Assembly (NCBI GenBank): GCA_902636025.1
Contig: CACPQG010000001.1
Coordinates: 195,770 to 259,769 of the forward strand
Direction of reading: 5' to 3'
Length of the DNA stretch: 64,000 bases
From: an uncultured Pelagibacteraceae bacterium
GTDB taxonomy: Bacteria; Pseudomonadota; Alphaproteobacteria; Pelagibacterales; Pelagibacteraceae
Below are positions 54,587-62,036 of this stretch, in pieces. The stretch's first letter is position 1, and every line of letters begins with the position of its first letter. Both the position numbers and the translations under genes were made by a program. The notes beneath the pieces are model-generated. The model had not been told where the DNA came from. It did no database searches and saw only the letters and a list, made by a program, of their open reading frames with translations.

Positions 54587-54925
54587 ATGACTGAATTAGC
54601 AGATAAAAAATGTATTCCATGTGAGGGTGGAATACCTAGTTTCGATTTAAAAGAAATCCATAAGTACTTAAAAAAAATTGATGGATGGGATGTAAAAACA
54701 GATGATAGTAAAACTTATTATCTAATAAAAGAATTTAAATTTCAAAATTTTTTAGAGAGTCAAACTTTTGTAAACAAAGTGGGTAATTTAGCAGAGAGCG
54801 AGTCTCATCATCCTGATATTTGGTTTGGATGGGGTTACGCAAAAATCAAAATTTTTACCCATGCAATAAATGGTTTGCATGAGAGTGATTTTGTTTTAGC
54901 GGCTAAAATTGATAAAATATCCTAG
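54587..54925 (+). CDS. phhB: 4a-hydroxytetrahydrobiopterin (pterin-4a-carbinolamine) dehydratase
   Basis: 112 residues from the ATG at 54587. A longer frame begins inside the tRNA and is rejected: the ATG has AAAAGGG in front and the protein then starts MTELADKKCIPCEGGIPSFD, the usual start. LNKVGNLAESESHHPDIWFG-like VNKVGNLAESESHHPDIWFG and GYAKIKIFTHAINGLHESDF supply the catalytic histidines. The enzyme recycles the pterin cofactor of aromatic amino-acid hydroxylases, or acts in molybdopterin-linked roles. Shares a palindromic CTAG stop with purH. Confidence 0.94.
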   Translation: MTELADKKCIPCEGGIPSFDLKEIHKYLKKIDGWDVKTDDSKTYYLIKEFKFQNFLESQTFVNKVGNLAESESHHPDIWFGWGYAKIKIFTHAINGLHESDFVLAAKIDKIS

Positions 54926-56460
54926 TGTTTAAAATGTCTAGTTTTTGAGAAAACTAGCACTGTTCCAGTTTTATTTGCAAAATTTATAATTTCCTTATCT
55001 CTAATAGAACCACTAGGTTGAATTATACCTGTGACACCATTTTGCACTAGTTTTTCAACTCCATCAACAAATGGAAAAAAAGCATCAGAAGCAGCCAAAA
55101 TTTCTTTATTAAAAGTATTTTGAAATTTTTTCATTTTTTTAATAGCAATTTCACAACTATCTAATCTACTTGGCTGACCAGATCCAATTCCAACAGTAGA
55201 GTTTTCATTAATTAAAACAATTCCATTAGATTTTACGAATCTGCAAATATTAAAAGCAAAAATTAGATTTTCAAATGTTCGTCTGTTTGGTCTAACTTTA
55301 GAAACTATTTTGAAATCAGTATATTTAAAATCTTTAACATCAGGTTCTTGAGTCAAAGCAAAATCCATATTTGAAATAAAATTATTTTTATTAGATAATT
55401 TATGATTTTTACTATCAATTAAACGAAGGTTTTTTTTTCGTCTGAGAATAGATAAAGCATCTTTATCAAATCCACAGCCTATGATTACCTCAAAAAATAT
55501 TTTATTTAGCTTAAGGGCTAATTTTTTATTTATTTTAAAGTTACACGATATGATACCTCCAAATGCGCTTAAAGGATCAGTATTATATGCGAGCGTAAAG
55601 CTTTCATTATTATTTTGATGAATTGAAGCTCCACAGGGGTTGCCGTGTTTTACAATAACTGTTCCCCTTTTTTTTGGGAAATTTTTTGATATTTGTAAAG
55701 CTGCAAAAACATCAGAGTAATTATTATAACTCAATTGTTTGCCATTTAATTTCGAGAGACCAAGATTACCTGAGGAAGTATAAATTGCACCATCTTGATG
55801 TGGATTTTCACCATATCTAAGTTTTTCAAAACGGTTTAAACCAAAAACAATTTTTTTTGGAAATTTACTTGAAGAAATACTATTAAAGTAGTTATAAATT
55901 AAAGATTCATAGTAAGCAGTCTCCCCAAAGGCTTCTAATGCAACTTTTTTTCTAAAATCTAAAGAAGTCCCACCTTTATTTTGTTTCATATTTTCTATTA
56001 AACTCTCATATTGTGATAAGTTTGTAATTACTGTAACGTTGCTATAATTTTTTGCAGCAGCACGGACCATGGTTGGGCCACCTATATCAATATTGTTAAT
56101 TATTTTTTTATGATTTTTTGTTCGGACAAGAATGTTTTCAAATGGATAAAAATTTGCAACTACTAGATCAATTTCATTATAATTATTTTTTTTTAAATCG
56201 TTTTTATGTGATTTTAATTTTCTCTCTGACAATATACCAGCATGTATCTTAGGGTGGAGTGTTTTAACCCTTCCTGACAAAATTTCAGAACTATTTGTAA
56301 ATTTTGAAACCTCTTCACATTCAAAACCCATTTTTTTAATTTCTTTATATGTACCCCCTGAACTAATTAATTTAATTTTAAATTTGTTTAAATTTTTTAT
56401 TAAAAATTTTAAATTATTTTTGTCATATACAGATATAAGTGCCAATTTGATTTTTTTCAT
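54922..56460 (-). CDS. purH: Bifunctional AICAR transformylase/IMP cyclohydrolase
   Basis: Last two steps of IMP synthesis. I use the ATG at 56460 (512 residues, MKKIKLALISVYDKNNLKFL); an upstream TTG seven codons earlier would overlap the preceding gene further. IMP cyclohydrolase: ISSGGTYKEIKKMGFECEEV, GRVKTLHPKIHAGIL, IDIGGPTMVRAAAKNYSNVT. Transformylase: LRYGENPHQDGAIY, VKHGNPCGASIHQN, TDPLSAFGGIISCN, and SDAFFPFVDGVEKLVQNGVT. ATGA overlap with the heparinase-like gene upstream. Consumes AICAR, a by-product of HisF. Confidence 0.97.
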   Translation of the reverse strand: MKKIKLALISVYDKNNLKFLIKNLNKFKIKLISSGGTYKEIKKMGFECEEVSKFTNSSEILSGRVKTLHPKIHAGILSERKLKSHKNDLKKNNYNEIDLVVANFYPFENILVRTKNHKKIINNIDIGGPTMVRAAAKNYSNVTVITNLSQYESLIENMKQNKGGTSLDFRKKVALEAFGETAYYESLIYNYFNSISSSKFPKKIVFGLNRFEKLRYGENPHQDGAIYTSSGNLGLSKLNGKQLSYNNYSDVFAALQISKNFPKKRGTVIVKHGNPCGASIHQNNNESFTLAYNTDPLSAFGGIISCNFKINKKLALKLNKIFFEVIIGCGFDKDALSILRRKKNLRLIDSKNHKLSNKNNFISNMDFALTQEPDVKDFKYTDFKIVSKVRPNRRTFENLIFAFNICRFVKSNGIVLINENSTVGIGSGQPSRLDSCEIAIKKMKKFQNTFNKEILAASDAFFPFVDGVEKLVQNGVTGIIQPSGSIRDKEIINFANKTGTVLVFSKTRHFKH

Positions 56461-58088
56461 TGTATTTTTTCTAGATCCCAATTGATTAAAACTTCTTTAT
56501 AAGAGGTCTTTCCTGATATTAATATATTTTGATTTTCAACAAAACTATTCTTATTTCCAAAATATAAACCAGTTTCAAAGGAAATTTTATTATTTATAGA
56601 TGTGAATCTCCACCCTTCACCATTTAAACCAATGTATATAGACCTTCCATCCTGAGTTTTCATTACTTTAGCTTCAGGATCAAGATGAAATCTAATTTCA
56701 AAATTTAAGTTTTTAGAATTATTTTTTTTTTCAATTTTGTCTTGTCCTGAGAGTTTTGGAATCTTATGAAAAAATTCAACTTTTCTATGGTGTATTATTC
56801 CGAATTTTTTTAAATATCCGTTATGAGATGCCTCAAAGGACCAATATTCATCATTTTTAAAAATTTTTCTATTAAAAATTTTTAATGAACTATTAATTTT
56901 ATTAATTCCTGAGGAATTTTTTGTAAAGCTTACAGAGGATGTGTTTTCAATATTTAAACTGCTATGACAAGCAGTAGATCTTGATATCAGATTAAGTTGA
57001 TGATTGTAATTTTGGAAATATCCTGAGTTGCATATTATTTTATTATTATTACTAATAAATTCAAAGGATAAAGCACCTGATTGATAATCCTTAGAAAATT
57101 CCTTTTCCGGAGGTGCCCCAACGTCTGAGGCAAGACAATATTTTTTACTTTTAAAAAAAATATATCCTCCTGATATATAGTCCTCATTTTTAAAATTATA
57201 ACCTAATCTTTTAAGATAGTTATCAAAATCATAGTTTTTATTATCTTGGTTCCCATTAAATAGAAAATTTTGTCCAATATTTTTATGGATTAGAACATAA
57301 GATTGACCTAAGTAAAAAATAATTTCATTTAGATATTCAGGAATTTCATTCTGAGACTCTTTTAACCATTCTCTTATCAAAATAAAATATTTTATAAAAA
57401 AAATAAGTTGTCTAATATTTCTAGATTTCGGAAATCCATTTTTATCAAATGATAATTTAATTATTTTTTTCAATAATTTTAGACCATAGTTCAAAAAATT
57501 TTCGTCATTGTAAGCAATTCCGGACAGAACGATTGCTGAACACCCAATCATTTTATCATCAACCCATAATGACCTCTCTATCTCGTTTATCAAATGATTT
57601 ATTTGTTTTTTTATGATTTCATCAAACTTATTTTTATACTCTTCACTACTATCCTCGTATGAAATTTTTGAGTTAGATATCCAAGAAATTATTCTTTTTG
57701 AAAGAGTATCTATCTCCCAACTAGCAATATTATAATCATTATTTTTTTTTATCCATTGTAAAATTATTGATTGGATGTCACTTTTAGAAGATTTTAAATC
57801 TAGCGAAAACAACCAAAAGAAACTATGAAGATTTTTAAAATCATTAATATCTATATTTTCGTTGTCCCAAACATTATTAAAAAAAAAATTATTTAAATTC
57901 TTTTTTTCTTTATTATATTTAATTATACATTCTAATAAACTAGGACTTGGTTTATATCCCAAACCATTTAAAGTTATTTTAGAAATTTTGTTATTATATA
58001 ATTTAGATTTTAAGTAATATTGTCTTATTCGAGAGTTTATAAAATTAAAAAATTCATTTATATAATTTAACGAGTTTTTTAAAATCAT
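56457..58088 (-). CDS. Heparinase II/III-family protein
   Basis: 543 residues. An all-alpha toroid-like N-terminal half (WVDDKMIGCSAIVLSGIAYN, FDKNGFPKSRNIRQLIFFIK) is followed by a beta-sandwich half with SDVGAPPEKEFSKDYQSGAL, STACHSSLNIENTSSV and FHLDPEAKVMKTQDGRSIYI. This is the heparinase II/III-like family that lies next to purH and rpe in many alphaproteobacteria. No signal peptide is seen; substrate is unknown, and the fixed link to purine/pentose genes argues for something other than heparin degradation. Confidence 0.88.
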   Translation of the reverse strand: MILKNSLNYINEFFNFINSRIRQYYLKSKLYNNKISKITLNGLGYKPSPSLLECIIKYNKEKKNLNNFFFNNVWDNENIDINDFKNLHSFFWLFSLDLKSSKSDIQSIILQWIKKNNDYNIASWEIDTLSKRIISWISNSKISYEDSSEEYKNKFDEIIKKQINHLINEIERSLWVDDKMIGCSAIVLSGIAYNDENFLNYGLKLLKKIIKLSFDKNGFPKSRNIRQLIFFIKYFILIREWLKESQNEIPEYLNEIIFYLGQSYVLIHKNIGQNFLFNGNQDNKNYDFDNYLKRLGYNFKNEDYISGGYIFFKSKKYCLASDVGAPPEKEFSKDYQSGALSFEFISNNNKIICNSGYFQNYNHQLNLISRSTACHSSLNIENTSSVSFTKNSSGINKINSSLKIFNRKIFKNDEYWSFEASHNGYLKKFGIIHHRKVEFFHKIPKLSGQDKIEKKNNSKNLNFEIRFHLDPEAKVMKTQDGRSIYIGLNGEGWRFTSINNKISFETGLYFGNKNSFVENQNILISGKTSYKEVLINWDLEKIQ

Positions 58089-58093
58089 TTGAA

Positions 58094-58750
58094 TTAACTT
58101 CTAAGTAATTCTATATTTTTTTTTATATCTCCGTTATTATCTTTAAAAATAGTAGTGCCTGAAACTAATATATTAGCTCCCGCCTCAATAACTAGTTTGT
58201 TATTTTCAAAATTAATTCCACCATCCACTTCAATATCAAAGTCTAGATTTTTTTTATCTTTAATTATTTTAAGATTTTTAATTTTATTTAAAATTTTTGA
58301 TATAAATTTTTGTCCACCAAAACCAGGATAAACAGTCATTACAAGAACAAGATTTATTTCTTTCAAATATTTATCTATTACTTCAATAGAAGTATCTGGA
58401 TTAAGCGATAGCCCAACTTTTTTTCCAAAACTTTTAATCAGATCAATAGAGTCTTTTATGTTTTTGGTAGCTTCAGGGTGAATGGTAATTATATCTGAAC
58501 CTGCTTCTGAAAAACTTTTGATATACTTGTGAACAGGAGAAATCATTAAATGTACATCGAATGGTAGTTTTGTATATTTGCGTAAAGACTTTATTACAGG
58601 AGGGCCAATAGTTAAATTCGGAACAAAATGTCCATCCATTACATCAACATGTATCATATCTGCACCACCATCCTCTAATCTCTTAATTTCATATCCTAGC
58701 TTACTAAAATCTCCTGCTAAAATTGATGGTGAAATTTGTATTTTTTTCAT
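58094..58750 (-). CDS. rpe: Ribulose-phosphate 3-epimerase
   Basis: Interconverts ribulose-5-phosphate and xylulose-5-phosphate. The 218 residues begin IQISPSILAGDFSKLGYEIK; HVDVMDGHFVPNLTIGPPVI, FDVHLMISPVHKYI, VLVMTVYPGFGGQKFISKIL and FDIEVDGGINFENNKLVIEA carry the metal and catalytic residues. Five bases upstream of the heparinase-like gene, forming rpe-heparinase-purH. Confidence 0.97.
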   Translation of the reverse strand: MKKIQISPSILAGDFSKLGYEIKRLEDGGADMIHVDVMDGHFVPNLTIGPPVIKSLRKYTKLPFDVHLMISPVHKYIKSFSEAGSDIITIHPEATKNIKDSIDLIKSFGKKVGLSLNPDTSIEVIDKYLKEINLVLVMTVYPGFGGQKFISKILNKIKNLKIIKDKKNLDFDIEVDGGINFENNKLVIEAGANILVSGTTIFKDNNGDIKKNIELLRS

Positions 58751-58797
58751 TGATTGTATTAACTAAGTAGTATCAATTTTATAAAAAAATAAAATTA

Positions 58798-59139
58798 TTA
58801 TTTACCAAATAAGTCGTAAATCAGTCTTGAAATTTCGCTATCGAGTGGAAATGACAACATACCCATTTCACCGTATCCAAGTATTACAGGCAATAAATAA
58901 AATCTAATCATGAAAATGAACCATGCGATGTACAAAGGCACGACTGCTCTCACAAGGAAGCTTGGTGTCATAAACTTGAATAAGTTTAAAATAGGATTAG
59001 TTAGCTTAACAAAAGCTTTCATAAAAAAAAACTCAGAATCCTCTTTTTGGAAGATGTTCATCGCTGACCTTCCAATTAGGGTATACATAACAACTCCAAG
59101 TATGTAATCGATAATATATACGTAAACTGGAATTTCCAT
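58798..59139 (-). CDS. YggT-like integral membrane protein
   Basis: 113 residues with three hydrophobic segments: VYIIDYILGVVMYTLIGRSA, an amphipathic FVKLTNPILNLFKFMTPSFL that resembles the NPxxxPxR segment of YggT proteins, and LYIAWFIFMIRFYLLPVILG. The YggT assignment is tentative. It stands 63 bases downstream of the symporter genes, across a strong hairpin, so it may be separately transcribed. Confidence 0.6.
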   Translation of the reverse strand: MEIPVYVYIIDYILGVVMYTLIGRSAMNIFQKEDSEFFFMKAFVKLTNPILNLFKFMTPSFLVRAVVPLYIAWFIFMIRFYLLPVILGYGEMGMLSFPLDSEISRLIYDLFGK

Positions 59140-59165
59140 AAATTAAGATAGGCTGTAATTTGTTA

Positions 59166-59190
59166 GAAGGGGCGATAATTTCGCCCCTTC
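59166..59190. terminator. Hairpin terminator after the symporter genes
   Basis: Perfect 10-bp stem GAAGGGGCGA (59166-59175) and TCGCCCCTTC (59181-59190) with a 5-base loop, unusually GC-rich for this genome. It lies 12 bases beyond the symporter stop. The trailing sequence on the minus strand (TAACAAATTAC) has only a weak T tract, so it may act as a transcript stabiliser as much as a terminator. Confidence 0.7.
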
Positions 59191-59202
59191 AAAATATCTT
59201 AC

Positions 59203-61041
59203 TTAGTGTTGTTTACCAAGTATAGTTTTACCCGTAGGTATACGAACTTCGTCTATCATTTTTTGAGTAGAGCTGTCCGGCGCTGGTGTCATCAAACTAA
59301 CAACAACCATTACAACTAGACAAACGCTAGCTCCAATAATACCGAAACGTAAGTGGTCTATACCTAACCATGCTGGGTTACCCATAAATTTAGGATAAAC
59401 ATAGATTAGATATGCCGTACCTGACGCTAGACCTGTTATCATACCTGCTATTGCACCTTGTCTTGTTGCTCTCTTCCACCATACTCCTAATACAAGTGGG
59501 AAGAATAACCCTGACATTGCAAAGTCAAATGCCCATGCTACTGCACCAAGGATACTTGTAATCCTCATTGATGCAATGTAAGCACCTGCGGCTCCAATAA
59601 CTATTAAAAGTCCTCTAGCTACTAGCAATCTTTTTCTTACATCTGCTTTTGGATCAATGATTTTGTAATAAACATCATGTGATAAAGCATTTGCTATTGC
59701 TAAAATCAACCCGTCAGCTGTTGACATCGCTGCAGCCATTCCTCCAGCAGCAACTAGTCCAGAAATTACATATGGTAATCCTGCAACTTCAGGAGTTGAT
59801 AATACAACAACATCACCTCTCATAAACCATTCATTCAATTGAAGAACTCCGTCTCCATTAAAGTCAGCTATAAAAGCTTGTTTTTGAGCAGTCCATGCTT
59901 GCACCCAATCAATTGACATTACAGCAGAAATATCTTTTCCGATAATTCCTGTTGCTAAATTTGGATCCATTAATGAAAGCTTAGATAATGTTGCTAGCAT
60001 TGGCGCAGAAGTATAAAGTAATGCAATAAAGAATAGTGACCAAGCCACTGATTTTCTTGCAGCTTTAACGCTAGGAGTTGTGAAGTATCTCATTAAGATG
60101 TGTGGTAAAGAAGCTGTTCCTACCATCATACAAATTACTAATGAAATAAACTTCCAAGCAGCCATTCCGCCCGCTGGCACTTCTGAGTGAGGTAATGAAA
60201 TAGATTTCAATCCTCCAGGAACACCCGCAGCTTTAACATCCGCAGCAGCATTTTTGACTAAACCGAATTGAGCTTCTAGTTCGCCTAATCTTGCAACTTC
60301 TTCTCCCAACATTAAATGAGGAAAGAATCCGTATCCACCTTTATTACTTATCCAGAATATTGGTAGCAAGTAAGCTATGATCAAAACGATGTATTGAGCA
60401 ACTTGTGTCCAAGTAACCGCTCTCATTCCACCTAACATTGAACATAATAAAATACTTACTAAACCAACCCATACTCCTAGTTCAAAAGGAATAGAAAGCG
60501 CTCTAGCAGCAATTGTTCCAGTCGCGTTAATTTGTGCAGTCACGTAAGTGAAAGATGCCAAAGTTAAAACTACTACAGCGCAGAACCTTGCAAGGTTTCC
60601 GCCATATCTAGTTCCAATGAAGTCTGGCACCGTATAACATCCAAACTTTCTTAAGTAAGGTGCGAGCAATGATGATACTAAAATATATCCTCCAGTCCAC
60701 CCGATTAAGAATGCCATGTATGTATATCCACCGAAGTAAATTCCACCTGCCATAGCAACAAACGAAGCACCTGACATCCAGTCAGCTGCAGTTGCCATAC
60801 CATTAAATACAGTTGGAACTGATCTCCCTGCAACATAGTACGCATCAACTTGTACAGTTCTAGACATCCATCCTATAAAAGCATAGATACAAACTGTAAA
60901 AGCAACAAACAATATACCTATTGTTTTCGCTGTCATACCAGCTTGCTCTGCAATAGCCATCAGAATGATGAACACTAAGAAGCCACCAGTATAAGTCCCG
61001 TAAATTTTAGGTAAGTTGTCGATAAATTTTCCTTTAAACAT
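59203..61041 (-). CDS. Sodium:solute symporter large subunit, VC_2705/ActP-like, with EF-hand-like loop
   Basis: 612 residues from the ATG at 61041, which overlaps the small-subunit stop as TAATG with GGGGAGG in front; a TTG-type start 11 codons upstream reads a low-quality Arg/Cys-rich leader and is rejected. Twelve or more membrane helices of the SSS family: VDAYYVAGRSVPTVFNGMAT, AADWMSGASFVAMAGGIYFG, GMAAAMSTADGLILAIANAL. Residues 393-404, DFNGDGVLQLNE (59830-59865), fit a canonical EF-hand Ca-binding loop. It closely resembles the VC_2705 subfamily, which pairs with a DUF4212 small subunit. Acetate or a similar small carboxylate is a likely substrate given acs nearby. Confidence 0.9.
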   Translation of the reverse strand: MFKGKFIDNLPKIYGTYTGGFLVFIILMAIAEQAGMTAKTIGILFVAFTVCIYAFIGWMSRTVQVDAYYVAGRSVPTVFNGMATAADWMSGASFVAMAGGIYFGGYTYMAFLIGWTGGYILVSSLLAPYLRKFGCYTVPDFIGTRYGGNLARFCAVVVLTLASFTYVTAQINATGTIAARALSIPFELGVWVGLVSILLCSMLGGMRAVTWTQVAQYIVLIIAYLLPIFWISNKGGYGFFPHLMLGEEVARLGELEAQFGLVKNAAADVKAAGVPGGLKSISLPHSEVPAGGMAAWKFISLVICMMVGTASLPHILMRYFTTPSVKAARKSVAWSLFFIALLYTSAPMLATLSKLSLMDPNLATGIIGKDISAVMSIDWVQAWTAQKQAFIADFNGDGVLQLNEWFMRGDVVVLSTPEVAGLPYVISGLVAAGGMAAAMSTADGLILAIANALSHDVYYKIIDPKADVRKRLLVARGLLIVIGAAGAYIASMRITSILGAVAWAFDFAMSGLFFPLVLGVWWKRATRQGAIAGMITGLASGTAYLIYVYPKFMGNPAWLGIDHLRFGIIGASVCLVVMVVVSLMTPAPDSSTQKMIDEVRIPTGKTILGKQH

Positions 61042-61301
61042 TAATCGTCCTCCCCTCGTTCGGCAAAGCCGCATTCTTCATCTATTTTTTCTTGTCTATT
61101 AGCTGACCAGAATAGGATGATCACGAAAGCCACAATCGATCCTTGTGCACACATATAGTAAGCTAAAGGGTATCCAAGAAAACTAGCTGAGTTTAAACTT
61201 TCACCAAACATGAAGATTATGTAACCGAAGAAAAACCAAAGTGCTAATGTAAGAAACATATTCCCCTTTGTTTTTTCCCAGTGTTTTTCTTTGTTTGACA
61301 T
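61041..61301 (-). CDS. Sodium:solute symporter small subunit (DUF4212)
   Basis: 86 residues with two helices: MFLTLALWFFFGYIIFMFGE and YYMCAQGSIVAFVIILFWSA, and a C-terminal RQEKIDEECGFAERGEDD. This is the DUF4212 partner that accompanies VC_2705-type symporters. A strong GGGAGGG Shine-Dalgarno precedes its ATG, and it is coupled to the large subunit by TAATG. Codon use of both genes is richer in C/G than neighbours, suggesting high expression. Confidence 0.92.
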   Translation of the reverse strand: MSNKEKHWEKTKGNMFLTLALWFFFGYIIFMFGESLNSASFLGYPLAYYMCAQGSIVAFVIILFWSANRQEKIDEECGFAERGEDD

Positions 61302-61409
61302 TTTTTTCCCTCCCTATAGGTTAAAAACAGGAATCATACTCATTTAATAGTTGAATGGAACCCCTAAAAATTATCACATCTACAACAAATAAGGTGATAT
61401 AACAGTTTT

Positions 61410-62036
61410 ATGAGCTCTAAATACAAGCTGAAGTTGAAAGACCTTAAGTTAGATTACATTAAGGAATACGTTTCCCCGATATTCAATTTTTTAAAGCCTA
61501 AAAAAAAGATAACAAATATTAGCGATCTTAAAACTTTTGTACAAAGAAAGTCTGCTTGGGTGAGTCAAGAAACTCTCTATGGATACTTGAAGACTAGGAT
61601 GGGAACCAAATATGTTCTTATGTTTGAGGATGAAATATTTTTAGAGTCCATAAACAAGGCTAAATGGAATATTTATTCTGAGTGTTTACAGGATCTTACC
61701 TTGTATAGCCTTTCATACTTAAAAAATAAATATAACTTTGATCAAGTCAATCAAGCACAAACTATCCTTGAGAATATTTTTACAGAAGAAAAATTAAATG
61801 GAATGCCCGATGAAGTTATAGAAAAATCTAAATCAAACTTTGCAAATAGAATTGATAAAGTACAATGGTCAGAATACTATAGCGGTTCACCTTTTGAAAA
61901 TAGCGGTTATGCATTATACAAGTGGGCTCCAATTGCTGAGGAATTAAAAAAATTGGATAAAAAAATAGTTTTAAATTCAATACATTTAAAATGGGAAAAT
62001 ATTAAAAAAGAATTTTCTAATTTAATAAATCTTTAA
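61410..62036 (+). CDS. Conserved hypothetical protein between symporter and acs
   Basis: 208 residues, soluble, mainly helical by composition: [60 protein letters not shown] and [14 protein letters not shown]. No family recognised and no signal peptide or membrane helix. It is divergent from the symporter pair (108-bp gap) and shares a palindromic TTAA stop with acs. The location suggests a link to acetate metabolism but nothing in the sequence proves it. Confidence 0.75.
   Translation: MSSKYKLKLKDLKLDYIKEYVSPIFNFLKPKKKITNISDLKTFVQRKSAWVSQETLYGYLKTRMGTKYVLMFEDEIFLESINKAKWNIYSECLQDLTLYSLSYLKNKYNFDQVNQAQTILENIFTEEKLNGMPDEVIEKSKSNFANRIDKVQWSEYYSGSPFENSGYALYKWAPIAEELKKLDKKIVLNSIHLKWENIKKEFSNLINL

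Noticed and set aside
61042-61074. Upstream start of the symporter large subunit (RLCRTRGG leader)
   Set aside because: It is an out-of-frame reading of the end of the small-subunit gene; the ATG at 61041 is coupled by TAATG.
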